Assembly (NCBI RefSeq): GCF_950023065.1
Contig: NC_088677.1
Coordinates: 35,113,230 to 35,177,229 of the forward strand
Reading direction: 5' to 3'
Length of the DNA: 64,000 bases
From: Planococcus citri
Taxonomy: Eukaryota; Arthropoda; Insecta; Hemiptera; Pseudococcidae
The notes under the pieces are model-generated. The model ran no database searches and had not been told where the DNA came from. It saw nothing but the letters and a program-made list of their open reading frames with translations. Shown piece after piece: positions 36,701 through 49,726 of this stretch. Numbering within the stretch: the first letter of the stretch is position 1; each line of letters opens with the position of its first letter. A program made the position numbers and the translations under genes.

Positions 36701-39700
36701 TCATCGTTTACATTTCAGCGAGACTTTCGTTATAGATATAGAATAAATAAATAACCAGACGTGATGATCGAACACGATTTTCAATTCGTATTACGAAATG
36801 AATACTTCAACTGCGAGCACAGTTTTTTCAATTGTACTGATTTTTTTTCAGAATTCAATCCGAATTTCACTCGTCCATCTAATAACAGGAAAAATATTGG
36901 CAAAATAAAACACGGATTGGAAAGTTTTTTTCTCGTTTAACGCGGATATTTCGAAAAAAAAAACTTATTTGCACGAGAATTATTGAAAATTATTACGCTC
37001 CACTGCATTTCTATTTTTTTCCCTAGATCCCCAGAGTCTAGGTTGGTTTTCAATACGTGGTTCGGTTCATATATACGAACTACACAAGTACATACATACG
37101 AGTACAATGGTGAGATAAATATCATACTTTGAATATGATGTATTTCATGTACGTTTTATACGTCACAATATTCTCTCTAGAGGCGCGGGGATTTTTAAAA
37201 ATATTTCAAAATAGATATTTTCAACTATACCATTGTGAATATGTTCGCAGAATTTACCAACCAGCGAACATTTCCTCTTTTTTTTAATACTATGTGTGTG
37301 TCTTCTAAAATCAAAAATGAGCTGAAAAAAAAAGGCAAATGTTATTTATGATGGAAGCAGAAATCGAGACTTGGAGTGGGCTGGAAAAGGGGGTTAGAAT
37401 CCCTTCTCAGTTCACTGAACGTCTCCCATGCTCCAAACACAATCGGAGTATTGATTCTAATTTATGTCACTTATCAGGCGAATTTTCGCGGTTTTCAAAA
37501 TTTTGGGCCCATACAACCCCTTCTAATGGCTTTTTCTAAGATTTTGGTCTTTCAATGAAGCACTGATAGCCCACGAAAATATATTTTGAGCAACGTCATG
37601 GCGTACGAAGAAATGATTCATAACGTGTGTTTCAGTCGAAATTCTTCGCCTTCAATTTGCTGATGTGACAACCCAAGCAACACAAATACATACGATCAAG
37701 TACGTATTTTGATACTGGGATTTGTAGGTGCAGCATCGAGCGTTACTTATTCCAAATTTAACTCTTCTTTCAATACTGCAGATAGAGGCGAATTCGGTAT
37801 CTCTATAGCACATTATATCCCAGACTGAAATTGAAGAAGCAATACTGGGGCAAAGTTTTAGGAAAGTTTATAAGCGTTATAGCAGCTTCGATTTTACCCT
37901 AGGGCGAAATATGTACATGACTAATTTCGCAGAGCTATCAAGATTTACAAAATTATTCGTGTCCACTTTTTTATCGAAGTTTACTTAATTAAAGCAGCAG
38001 CAATAATACCTATTTATTTGCATACGTGACAGCTCCTTCAAGGTATCGTCAGGTGAATAATTCCTTATAGGCCTTTGCAACTATTATACACGAATTGTGT
38101 TCTCTAAAACTTGAATCAGTCAATTTTCATTATTTTACAAACGAAATACACGAATCAGTGGAATTTTACTCCCAATCGAAGATTCGAAGAAATAAATCCC
38201 ACAATCGACCAGTGATTTTCATAAATTTATCGAATTCTCCATCGAGGTATGAAAATTAATGATTGATTCAGTAATACGAAATTGGAGGACAATTGAAATC
38301 TTTTTGAATAGCTATTTTATGAATCATTCACTTGCCTTGAAATGATCTCCCCCAAAAGATTTTTCAACAAAATAAATGCGCATATTCAACGCAAATCTTG
38401 TTTTTTCCCCAAAGATCATTGGTAGGAAACAGGAATACAGAATCTAATCGTACAAAACATGTTCGAATTTCAGGGCTACGGAAATTACGCCATAATTCAT
38501 CATTTATATACTAATATAAGCATCGCATCGCGTCGCACATGATACAATTCGTATTCGAATAAAAGGTTAACAAAAAACCAAAAAAAAAAGAAACCCTGGG
38601 TACGCATCTGTCAAAAGTAGAATTTTCGTACCATTACCGCGACTGTGGCATGGCATAACACAGTAGTAGAAATAAGTACTGAACTGTATTTGAAAAGCGA
38701 TTTTCAAAATTGCTAAATATTAAGTAATCCGTTTCACGTCACGGTACAACGATTCGAAAAGCGCCGCCGGCGCGACGCGGTGGCTTTTATTATGAAATTA
38801 AAATTCCCATCGGGAATAATATTGCAAAACGTGAAAGCGCTACGTAAAGCAAACATAGGCGATGCTGAAGGAGAAAAATTTAACTATGCTCATTTTGAGG
38901 CAATATATTACGACAAAATGTACCTCCGCGGTGTCTTTTAAAACATATAAGGCATGAATTGCTATACACGCTTCACGCTATACACGTGCGAGAAGGAGGA
39001 AAACCCATTTTCCACTCTACCGTTTTCGTGGGAGGGTTTTTTAAATTGCGAAAAAATTCATGCGTTTGATGATTGCGTAATTTTCCATGGGTATCGTTTA
39101 GTTTTTCTTTCTTTTCTATCAAACATTACCGAGGAATCGCTCATAAATTTACTCATATGTAAGTAAAAGCATCATAAGAAAAGAATCTGAAGTAAAATAC
39201 CGTGTTTTCAATTGATTCGCCAAAAGAAAAAAAAACTTTTGCATTTTATACTTTATAGGTATGAAACAAACGAGGTAAATGTCGAATAGAAATTGCTGAC
39301 AAAACGTCGACAATGGGGAAAAACCTTCGATGCGTTCTGATTAAAACAAATATAAATTTAGATTGACGAGAATCGAACTTTCGTCGAAATAACCTTCTTA
39401 TCGAAAATTCAAATGAAGTAAGTGGCGCACTGAAAGAAAATCTCGTAATTCTAGTCGCTCGTCTGTTTTGCGATTTACCTATCTATACATAAGCACATTC
39501 TAGCGAAATAAAACCAACCGATATGCTCTGTGAGAGGAATAAAAACATCTTGACGAAATCTCATCAGAATATTCCGAATCAAAAATTAGATTTTCAAAGA
39601 AAAAATACCTACATTATAAATAAATAAAATCGCATTTCTCAAGAGAAGAATGAATTTCGAAAATTTTCATTGCAAAGCGGAGTAGAAATTTGAAAAAACA

Positions 39701-39747
39701 TAAATTCGAAACACGAAGAGGGAATCTTCAAACGAAACTACTCAGAT
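27760..39747. other. Long stretch without genes; unique AT-rich DNA
   Basis: About 12 kb of unique-looking sequence with frequent CpG and short open frames (113 codons at most, 35724-36065 plus). Items seen: (GA)n at 28964-28978; a 9-bp stem CATAACTGT/ACAGTTATG at about 29279-29315; a near-palindromic T/A hairpin at 30141-30173; an isolated transposon-like end TACAGGGTGTTTCAAAA at 31134; and a GC-rich palindromic patch GCGCCGCCGGCGC at about 38761. None supports a gene. Confidence 0.5.
28964..28978 (+). repeat. (GA)n microsatellite
   Basis: Seven GA units. Confidence 0.8.
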
Positions 39748-40440
39748 TTTAAAGAGGGACGTCTAAAAAAATTTTCAAAAGATAGTATGTAGGTCAGTAT
39801 TTGAGATTCTATGTCGTCGACCCAAATCATTACGGTTGAAATCCAACACCGCTTTTAGGGTTCTACTGAGGCGTTAAAAATTTGCAAATCGCTCCTTTTT
39901 TGAGTTAATTCGTAATTTGAAAATTTCTTCTTCAACATCTTAATTTCAAATCAATAAAGCTAAAACATCAAAAAATATAATTTCTGAAACTGAGGAAATA
40001 TTTTAGAACGCAGTGATGCCAATTTTTTTGTCAATAATACCAATTTCAAAAAATCGAGAAAACTAATAGGTAACCAAAAACTTGCCATATTTATTCAAGT
40101 TTCTTGAAATTTACAATAATGACTAAAAAATTGGCACCACTGCGTTCTAAAATATTTCCCTAGTTTCAAAAATGATATTCTTCGATGTTTTGCCTTAATC
40201 AATGCGAAATATTCGCGAATAAAAAATGTTCATACCACGAACTAACCCAAAAATGACCGATTTACAAATTTTCAACCTTTCAGTAGAACTCTAAAAGTGG
40301 TCTTGGATTTCAACGGCAATAGCCTAGATCGACGCAGGATCTCGCATACTATTTTTTGGAAGTGGGTCATTTTCCCTTAAACCAGTTAGATAAAAGCTAG
40401 AGCGAAAAAACCACATTTTTGAAAACGTCCCATCTTTAAA
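39748..40440. mobile_element. Palindromic (foldback) MITE, about 693 bp
   Basis: The left arm (39748-40080) and right arm (about 40085-40440) are inverted copies with little or no loop. Matched pairs include TTTAAAGAGGGACGT with the complement of ACGTCCCATCTTTAAA; GTTGAAATCC; TTTTAGRGTTCTACTGA; and AAATATTTTAGAACGCAGTG. The ends pair as TTTAAAGA. No coding capacity; the target duplication is unclear. Confidence 0.8.
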
Positions 40441-41246
40441 GACCCATATGTCTTCTCCAGGGGCACCTCCGAAGCCAAAAATTTTTCTTAACTTCTTTCA
40501 AATCAAATGAAGTTTCCTTGAGGGGACGCTAAATTGAAGTTGCAAGTCTCTAATTTTCATACCCCTCCCCCCCGGCCACTGTGTTTTGAGAAAAAAATCA
40601 AAATACCAAAATTATTTTTTCATTGTTTAAAAAAAATATGGACTTTTTTGAAATAAAAAATTTTGATAACTTTTTTCTGCTCTTCAAGAAATAATGTTCC
40701 ATAATTCAAAAATTGCAATGTGACAATATTGACAGATTTTCTTTTTGGATAATTTTGATCTAAAAAAAATCAAAATTTTTTGAAAAAGTTACCAAAATTC
40801 ATTCATTTTTTATTTTTTTCAAATTGGGTTCTTTCTTTTCTTTAGTTTTTATGGCAATTTTTCGACATATTCGAACTTTCCTTTGAGAGGACGCAGTCCT
40901 CCCGCGCTCCCTCATAAAAAATGTCTTGTGATATAGGTATACCTACCTACCTACCTACGTATTTACCTACTCAAAATCCTAGAGTATAGATACAGTTGAC
41001 CAATGATCATCCATATCATTTCAAATTTTATCAATTAAAAACAACCATCAACAAAAATTTTTAACATACTTATTCATCTTCTTTAAAAATTATCTATTTA
41101 CCCACTGCCATCAAAGTTCAATTTTAGAAGTGGCCATTTTGTAAGGAATCATTTTTCATTTTGCTCGAAAGCTTGTGCCAGAAACCATTGTAAAAAATCT
41201 AATTTTTAGAAATTCGGGTACCTTTGACCCGTCAAATTATAAAATG
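40441..41246. other. No gene; A/T-rich low-complexity DNA
   Basis: AAAATTTTT-type stretches, a C8 run near 40570, a perfect 6-bp hairpin GAGGAC-GCA-GTCCTC at 40887-40901 and the ACCT repeat. Confidence 0.5.
40941..40958 (+). repeat. (ACCT)n microsatellite
   Basis: Four ACCT units followed by ACGT and a further TTACCTAC. Related TACCTA/TAGGTA words are scattered across the whole window. Confidence 0.8.
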
Positions 41247-41252
41247 ACTTAC

Positions 41253-41322
41253 TTATTTTTCATACGTGGATCTGGAGTAGAGTACATATTTCATAACTTT
41301 TACTCTGACAATTGAAACTCAC
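41253..41322 (-). other. Candidate RS-exon C, 70 nt
   Basis: It runs from the GTGAGT of ratchet point C to a consensus donor GTAAGT (complement of 41247-41252). The frame that opens GTG-AGT meets a TGA near codon 21, so a retained exon would introduce a stop, as is common for RS-exons. Its use is inferred. Confidence 0.5.
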
Positions 41323-41358
41323 CTAAAACAAAGAAACGTACAATCGTGGATTAGTAAT
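41317..41358 (-). other. Candidate recursive splice site C (fused 3'ss/5'ss)
   Basis: On the minus strand an optimal branch-point heptamer TACTAAT (complement of 41350-41356) is followed by a pyrimidine-rich tract ending CGTTTCTTTGTTTTAG, then GTGAGT. The junction is between 41323 and 41322. Branch point, tract, AG and donor are all in the right order and distance (about 26 nt from branch A to AG). It is the best-formed of the four sites. Confidence 0.72.
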
Positions 41359-44300
41359 GTTTAACTGTTCATCTTAAAATTTAACATGAAATAACATAGG
41401 ATCTTTTGAGGACAGAATAAGATACCCTATACGAAGAACACTAATACAAAAGTAGGGTATTATGACAAGTGTCAGAAAAACTGGTACATAATTAGCAAAT
41501 TGGTCTACAAATTACCGCCCAGGATACATACATATCGACGTCAAAAAAAAAATCAAAATTTGAACATGTAGAGCGTATAGACATAGATAGTGTACATTGG
41601 CTTTACACAGGCAAAATTCACACCTAGGCTCGTACATTGGCACTCACGTAATTATTCAAATGACCGATTACGAAACATGAAACTGAAAGTGAACATTCTT
41701 ATTAGCTCATCACCTCCTTGAATATACCTTTACAGAAGTTTTCTGAAACTCATGTACGGTAAGTCGGTAAACATGAAAAAAATAAAAGAGTAGGTAAGTA
41801 GACTGTTCTCATCTTTACTTTTGATAAGATCAATATGTATGTATTTCAATGCCAGATACTCCAACAAAAATAAAAATCTTCCTAAACAACCGTATAGGTA
41901 ATCTTTCTTCATCAACAATAACAAAATTATATTCCAAGTAATATTATCAAACAAATAAATCGATTTTCGTAATAATCGGTGAAATCGTTTCGAATAATTT
42001 GGAAAAAGCTTCAGGGCGACTCAGCGGAACGCTAACGAGCAAGTTGGCAAAATGGACCCAATATGAGAAAGATAATACGCTGGATACTATGTATAAATTA
42101 CCCGAACAATATCTGTTTCCGAAAACCATGCAAATTTGAAGATATTACTTGGTCGATAAGCCTTTTGCACAATGTATTCGTAGATTTACGCGACCTGGAT
42201 TTTCGTTTCTTATACGTACATGCGGATACCTACACCTACCTATAGCTATTCAAAACTATAGCAAATGACACCAGTTACGCTTTTATTCCATAGGTAATTA
42301 ATAAAATATACCCTATGCTTTGCGAAGCAATAAATTTATTGCCGTATTTTTTCTATAAAACATATAGGCAGTTACTTATACAGTACTCGTAGAAGCAAAT
42401 GCCTATAATTTTACTCAGTGACATCACATAGCACAGTCGCATATACCTATAGATACAGTATGTGTAGGTATACCTAATACCTAATATATATCCTACGATA
42501 TATGCCTTAATACAAAATGAGATAAGGCAACAGGCGCGTAGGTGCTGCGAGATAAATTTCATCTTAATAATATAAAAGTTTGAAATTTCATTATACTATA
42601 AGGTGTATATTGATATCGTTCAAGTTGTAAAGTGATTCTACCGCAGCAGTGAAATTATACGAAATTTCGCGACGATTTTCAATTATAAACTTCGCGAAGA
42701 GAATATGTGCGAGGCGATGAGAACGATAGGAGGAGCGCACGCGCGTTTCATAACTTTCGCGACAAAATTGATGTTGGCGTTTAATTTGGACAAAGTTGAT
42801 ATATAGACGGTAAAGGTTGCCGATGGTTGTTTAATATGTAAAATGAAAATGATTAATTTCAAGCGTGCTATTGTACAAATAAAGCGAATTATATCGTTAG
42901 ATAGGTATTTATATCAAGTTCACGACCGCAAACCGTTGCCGGCAAATTTACAAATAAATGCCATTTTGTTATCCTCCGCTACGTATACATTTTCAGCTGA
43001 ATATCATCTGTTGTATAATTCCATATTTTTCAAATTGTACAAATATACGAATTAAAACAAAAAAATAAATAAAAAATGAATTCGCGATAGGAAAAAAAGT
43101 CATTGCCAATATTACAACCTGTTGCGAAATTGTAACTATATAGTTATTGGTGACGAATTTCCTTCCCAGTTCTTACAGAAAAAAAAACAAGTTTTTCATT
43201 CGGAAAAGCTCGTGCGAAGTTTACGATCAAGGAACCGAATTTCCCAAGCTTTGTTACCCCTCGCTCCGTCGCCAAGCCGTTCGATTTGCAACGAAATACG
43301 CGTTTACGAGAAACATTTTGTACAACTGGTCTGGTATTTGACAGTAATAATGAGATTTTAGACGAGTTTTTCCTTCATTATATATCTTTGTCTTATCTCA
43401 GTCCTACATTACTCGTTATGACCAGATAACTATGTGACCTTGACTTTGTTTTTCGACCAACTAAACACAATATGTCTACAGCTTTTTAATATTTATCACC
43501 TTGGCACTCAAACGTAACTATCGCTATTTATATACTTTACAAAAAATTTCGGAAGAATGAGTAGAGGAGATATGGTTTAAATAAATAAACCACCAACTGA
43601 AAGTATTAAAAAGACGATTTTTTAAATTGAAAAACAGACTTGAAATGACACCAAGTTGCATGGAATATCATTGAAGTTTTTTGAAATACTCAAAAATTGT
43701 CCAAAAATAATCAAACTGCACAAAAATTGTCCATTTCGATTGAATTTTAGGCGAACTTCGATAATTTTCATGAGATTTTCCAGTTGACGTAATTTGAAAA
43801 GAAAATTTTTATGCGTAATTTCAATTAATAAATCATCAATTCTAGAAAATGTTCATGCCAATAGTAAGTACGATACATTTTCAACAATTTAAATAAAAAT
43901 CAATACCTAGGTATTTTCAAGTTTATCAAATACAAATTTTTATAACGACTTGAAAAAAAAAATCAAAAAAATAATACGATTTTGATCAAGGAGAGCTACA
44001 AAGCCATCACAATTTATAGCCCTGAAGTTACAAAAAAAATAATAGAACCAAAAAAAACAAGCAAAACTACAAATATACACAACTTTATTATTTTTCAATC
44101 GAAGGATTTCTGCAAAATAAATCGCGTAAAATCGTTAAAATAATTTTTTATGGCATAAAGTATTCCCTTCCGGACGGGCATACTGCGATAATCCACATGC
44201 ATAATTCTATTACATCATGTTCGTCGTGTTAATAATACGAAATTAGAATTTCGTGCGGACTACAAACACTAAACAGTGTTAATATTCTTCCGTTTATTTC

Positions 44301-44682
44301 GCCTAATCGAAATGTAAACACCCTACAGAGAAGGTCTGCTGATGTGAATATCAATAAGGAGAATTTCGATTTAAACGACACCATTGCTCGGACTAATTTC
44401 GATTTCTTTCACACGGAAGGAAGTTTTAACTGGTTGACCTAGTATGGCCAACCGGTACAATGTGTTGGACTTACCTATACCTAACTACCATAACGTTGAA
44501 TGTAGTTTAATTTCGAGTTAAAAATTTTTGCCAATATTACGCTCGCCTATTTAATTTTATTCGATTCGAATGTTCGAATGACTGTACAATCAAGTTCTTC
44601 AGTGAAACATTTCAGTTCTTACAAATTAGTGTGTCTTTCGTTTGGTGCATTGAATTAAAAATTAAGAATTAAATGCAATCTG

Positions 44683-44704
44683 TTTTTTTTTTTTTTTTTT
44701 TTTT
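44683..44704 (+). repeat. T22 homopolymer
   Basis: Longest homopolymer in the window. It could be the poly(A) tail of a minus-strand retroposon, but no recognisable body lies beside it. Confidence 0.8.
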
Positions 44705-45591
44705 AATTTAAATAAAAATTGATTTTTTTTCACAATTTTTCATCCGAGAGAAAAACCACCGCTCTGCTACCATGACATGTTTGGCATCTACAGAACTCTT
44801 TCCTCAAACAGTCCCATAAATTCATCCAAGAAAACATTGAATCATTCAATCACACTTATTTGAAAAAAATGACTAACCAACTATTTCCAATAAAAATTAA
44901 CATTATATAATCCAACTACCTACTACAAACCTCATGGAATTTTCTTTTCTTTGAAATTCACACATCGTTCCTAAATACACCTCCATCTCATATCAGCTCG
45001 TTTCCGAAACCACATCGCGAATTTCTTATATAGGTACTTATTTAACCAACGATAAAACCTTCTTTTCGAATACCAAATAGATTTGAAAACTCTTCTCAAC
45101 TAACACCGAGATCGAATTGAATTGGCTATATAGTAACGCAACTCCAGCAACATCTCATACGTACCACGCACACAGACTCCTGCATTACGATAGTATACGC
45201 GCCCAACGAAAATAAATATGTATTTTAGGCACGAAAAAAGCGCAAAAGTCGGCTTCGCTGGGTACATAGTTTTATGGCAGCGAAGAAAATTTCGTTATTT
45301 GCTCGTGTACCATTTCACCAATGTTCCGGCTCTCTCTCGCCACTTGGCGTATATTTTTCCAAATGCTACGAAACGGCAAAAATACAATGCCCGATGAAAT
45401 TCAAAACAAAAGAACCGGATGAATATCACGTAACAAATATTTACATATAAATAACTAAATTGGCTGCAGGAAAAATTGGAGTTCGTTTTCTTCGGCAAAC
45501 AGTAATTGCATAACGGACTTACTCTGCCTTTTTGTTATTTACTCTTCGTTATTTCTATACAAGCAAAAGTTGTTGTGCTTTTTGCTTCTCG

Positions 45592-45609
45592 CTCTCTTTC
45601 TCTCTCTCT
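45592..45609 (+). repeat. (CT)n microsatellite
   Basis: CTCTCT run with one TTT interruption. Confidence 0.75.
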
Positions 45610-47942
45610 GTATACTCTCCAAAGTCATCTTATCTATTCTCAATGTAGTCGTTTACATTCATTTCGAATCCGATAAAATGTTTCGACTTTGCGTTAATCT
45701 AAAAAGCTTTTCTTGTACAATGTAGACAGCTGGTTTTAATCCCCTTCTCCTCCCTTATCCATAAAAAAAACTTTTACCATGCATTTTTAAACGGTCTTCG
45801 TGTACAGCAAACGAATTGTAAATTTCTTCTCATGGATTAAGTAGAATTTTTGGTGTTGTCTTTTTGAAAAATAAATACGATTTGAATTAATTTTCTTTTT
45901 CAATCGAAGGTGTAAGTTCCAACTCTCTCTTCAACTCTTCACTCCGCAATTTTCAAAAATTTGGGTAACTTGCGTTAATTTTGACAGAGATACGAAATAC
46001 TTCGGTAGTAATACATTGTACCTAGTATTTTTTGAAAGGAGCCTTCCCCTTTCATCCTCGTGACCATTTTTTGGAAACAGTTATCTTCTGTTTTCTACCT
46101 TCAATAAAAAGGTGGCTCGATGGGACACCTATTTTACATAAAATCACATGTTTTTGTATTTTCTGTGCAGAATAGAAAAGTAATTGTTGAATTGAGAACG
46201 TTATCATCTGCCCTCCCTCGAATTTTGACAAACATTATCCATTTCCATTATATTACACTAAAAATAAAGCAAGCGAACATGGACTCGCCGAAAAATAGAA
46301 AAACACAATAATATGTAAAACTGCAACAAAAAACATTTAGGAATATTAAAACGCCCTAAGCAGTTCCTCATCGACGAAAGCGGAACATCGGTTAACAAAA
46401 AAGTCCATCGCTAAAATAATCAACGTTTCCAAGTTATACGTATACGAATCATTAATACGGTACGAAAGGACGTATGTAAAAATGTAAAAAATTTTTCATT
46501 GGGTAAATTTCCAGACGCAAATTTAAACGAAGTATCGACATATTGCATTGGTTTTTTTCCGATGTTTATTCAATAATACGCCGGGTCACCGGTCCGAGTA
46601 AACGTGCAAAACTGGTGATTTCGTACAATCTGTTAATTAAACATTCTCGCTTTATTATTTCCAGCTTATATGTGTACACCGTCTACTGTACACTGTACAT
46701 ATAATGCGTCGGTAAAACGCTGAAAATCTACCACATCGGATGCTGTATTCTGCGTTGGCGACACGAGGCGACGTTTTTATGAACGAGAAGATAAAATAAA
46801 TCCGTGTACTTTAATTTGTTACATAAGGGTCGTTACGAACACTCCAGCGTCGGGTTACATTACAAGTAATCAAAATACGAGTAAATGTTGTTATAACGCT
46901 CTATTTTTAGATTTTTTTCCTTCTCTTACGAGTTCGGTGTTCGTATTCGAATAAAAGATCAATTAACCTTTGATTTGTTTCATTATTGTAGCATATCGCA
47001 CGAGACCCGACAGCATTACGGTTCAGTGTGGCTGTGCAGTAAGCATACTGCATACTCGACATTTTTTCTTAATATTCGGTCGACGACGTGCTACCTACTG
47101 ATTAAATTTATATTGACTTTTTGCCTCTCTTCTGTATCATTCTTTTGACCGAATAACCATCATTTGTAATTGTTATCAGGCATTTATACATACAGCGTAA
47201 TGGGATCGATTAGGATTAATTAGGTATTAATTAGGTGTCGTCGTATGTATTATAGCATGCGATGGGTTACCTTAAAATATGCGAACTTGTACAAGATGTA
47301 TGTATGTACGAGTGAAGGTGAAACTACTGACAATAATTTGAATAGTTCATACTTTGTAGGCTAGAATTTGGGTGATATGATGCGTAGATTGTGCGATAAA
47401 TTTACATTTTGAATTGCCAAAAAACCTCCTTGAAAAGATAGCATGGTCACAGTTTCAAATAATGTAACAAGTAAAAGTAGGAAATGAACAAAAAAACTTC
47501 ATATTATTGGAGTCCAGCTGAAAATGACCAATTATGAACTGCAATTCTTTAAATTTTTCTGGCTAATTTAATGAGCCAGTTTCGAAAATTTTCCAATCTA
47601 GTGGGCATGTTGGTGACTTTCTAGAAAAATTGGATTGACTGAGACTTGAAGGAGCCCCTTTTCTCGTTTAGTCAGGCTTCTTTTCCCAATGAATTGGACA
47701 AGTCAAAAATACAAATAAAAAGTATAAAGTGAAATTTTTCACGTACTCAACTTTTAAACTCAACCTAACATCAAAATGGTGCTGCATTTTTTCAATGCAG
47801 CAGCTTTCCTTTTGAAAAAAAGTTCTGATTGACTTTAAAAGTTTCCAACGTTTGGGCCAAGTTTTTTCCTGTAAATTTTTGAACCCATCAGTAGCCTCCA
47901 TCAGCCGTCCTCCAAAAAAAATATTCTGATTCACATTGACTA

Positions 47943-48508
47943 ATTGAATTGGTGAGAACAGAAAGGGGCTAAGTCTATTTTCGCAGTTTTCAGTGAACCC
48001 CAAGACACAATTTTTAGCACAGTTTCGAAAAAAAATATTCACATGCAGCGGCGCTGTTGCTGCCTAAACAAATGAGACTTAGACCCTTTCTGCACTCAAT
48101 CACCAAAATTTCTCTTGAAATTGCTCGGGCAAAAATGGGACTTAATTTTACATCTAAGTACACCACTTAGACTGCTATCTCGTTTAAATTGACGAAAAAT
48201 CCCTTGAAATGTGAAACTTTTTACCGAATTTGTTAATTTTTTCGTCTTTTTTCAGTACATAAATGAACTTGAATTTCAAAAAATGGTCTTCTCGAAAATG
48301 TTTGTTATTTTTCAAGGAATTCACAAAATTTAACAAAAAAGTCATTAATGCAGATCCGCCCTTTTTCTGCGCCCAAATACCACTTTCCCGGCAGTTTTGC
48401 GGAAATCTGACATCACCAGTCGATCCGCCGTATTTCAAAACCCACATACCAGTGAATTTTTTTTTCCAAAATTGTGACTTGGTCCCTTTCTGTTCTCACC
48501 GATTCAAT
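47943..48508. mobile_element. Inverted-repeat element with three terminal-repeat copies, about 566 bp
   Basis: ATTGAATTGGTGAGAACAGA at 47943 is mirrored by TCTGTTCTCACCGATTCAAT ending at 48508; the arms extend to GACTT/AAGTC and are about 33 bp. A third, diverged copy in the right-arm orientation lies at 48076-48108. Two GATCCGCC-containing segments (about 48352 and 48421) form a short direct repeat inside. No target duplication was found. Confidence 0.65.
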
Positions 48509-48945
48509 TTTAATACATACTGAATAAGTACTGGCAAATGGGGTGAAGTTGACCGTTTTTCGAGGTTTTTTGGCTCCAACCTTTTAGATTATTAAGATAG
48601 AGAAGTGGAAGATGGCTCATTTTAAAACCCCAGGACTCTTCTACAAGTGGTGATTTTTGAAAAAAATTTTGATCGCCTGTTTGAACCTTTTTTTAGTGTG
48701 CGTAGCACACTATTGGTTTCGCTTTGAGAAATGAAATTTTATTGGAACTGAATGTTCTCTTAAGCTATCCAACCGTTTTTTGTACCTATTGGACACCATT
48801 TGAGAATCATTAAGGCGGAGGGAATAGATTAATTTTCATTCAATTCGGATAGGTAATTGCTGAGTAATTGCAATTTTAGTTCATTATTTTAATGCATTAA
48901 ATCCTAAAAAAGGGAAAAGGGGACTTGTAGAACACCTGCCGCTCG

Positions 48946-49068
48946 TTGTACCCTGCTATACCCCCAGTCTATTCCATCACCAGCTGTGTTTCATTGTACC
49001 CTGTTACACCCCCAGTCTGTTAGCTGTAAATTCCAAGTGGGAGTGGTTTGGTGGGGCGTTTACCAAAC
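48946..49068 (+). repeat. Short direct repeat and hairpin inside the Helitron-like element
   Basis: TTGTACCCTG followed by ACCCCCAGTCT occurs at 48946 and again at 48994 (48-bp offset). Downstream, GTTTGGT and ACCAAAC (about 49046-49068) form a perfect 7-bp stem. Confidence 0.7.
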
Positions 49069-49100
49069 AAATATATTATTCTAATGCCCGAACCCTCGTA

Positions 49101-49290
49101 GCAATGTTGTGGCTGAGTGGTTAGGGCATGTAGGTAGGAATAGGAAATTTAGGGACCCAGGTTCGAATCCCCGTGAGGTAAGTAGGTAGGTGACGGATTT
49201 TTCGTAGGAAAATTGGATAGGTAAATGCTTTGGAGTTACTATGTATGTAGTACATGGTAATGGGGCAAAAATAATGCTGAAACTGAGTTA
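49101..49290 (+). mobile_element. tRNA-derived SINE
   Basis: A perfect A box TGGCTGAGTGG (49110-49120) and perfect B box GGTTCGAATCC (49160-49170) lie 39 nt apart, the spacing of a tRNA-type RNA polymerase III promoter. The region before the B box cannot fold as a full tRNA. After the B box comes ATTTTTCGTAGGAAAATTGG, matching the body of the minus-strand SINE at 4.9 kb. The 3' end is uncertain; no poly(A) or simple tail is clear. It sits inside the Helitron-like element. Confidence 0.75.
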
Positions 49291-49726
49291 TGAATTATGA
49301 TATCATTTGCTAACTAAAAATTCATTTCATTGATTTTTTGTCTACCTATAACCATAAGTATAAAGTAAGAATTACTTGACATGAATAATTTTTAACTTTT
49401 TAGTTATAATTTAAAAATTACTTCAAAATGAGAAATTAAACTAATTTTTGTACAATTGAAACATGTAATTTTTATTATCATGATTTAGTAAAAATTATTA
49501 AAACAAAATGATTTTTACTATTGGTACCTATAGCAAAATTTATTAAAATGATAAGTTTTACTATACGATTACAGTAAAAATTATTGAATGGGATCTGGTA
49601 CTTAATTGTGAGTATTTAGTTAAATTTTTTTATAAAAATTACCCATATTTTTTTCGTGTAATAGGCAATGCAAATTCTTAACATAGGTATTTTATAAGAT
49701 TTAATTCTTAATTTAGAATAAAAAGC

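Larger units (their letters stand above)
41359..47942. other. No gene supported
   Basis: Unique AT-rich DNA with a T22 homopolymer, a (CT)n run and open frames of at most 87 codons. At 43696-43740 there is a small direct repeat (CAAAAATTGTCCA twice). A minus-strand TATAG|GTAAGT at about 44475 lacks a pyrimidine tract. From about 47640 the sequence takes on repeat character, with an 8-bp perfect hairpin GCTGCATT/AATGCAGC at 47781-47801. The 124-codon minus frame at 47668-48042 overlaps repeats. Confidence 0.5.

Noticed and set aside
44465..44490. Minus-strand TATAG|GTAAGT
   Set aside because: Good donor but the 20 bases before AG are mixed purine and pyrimidine, so there is no 3' splice site.
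47668..48042. 124-codon minus-strand open frame, the longest in the window
   Set aside because: It runs into an inverted-repeat element at 47943 and contains a hairpin. The translation is F/K/N-rich and matches no transposase motif I know.
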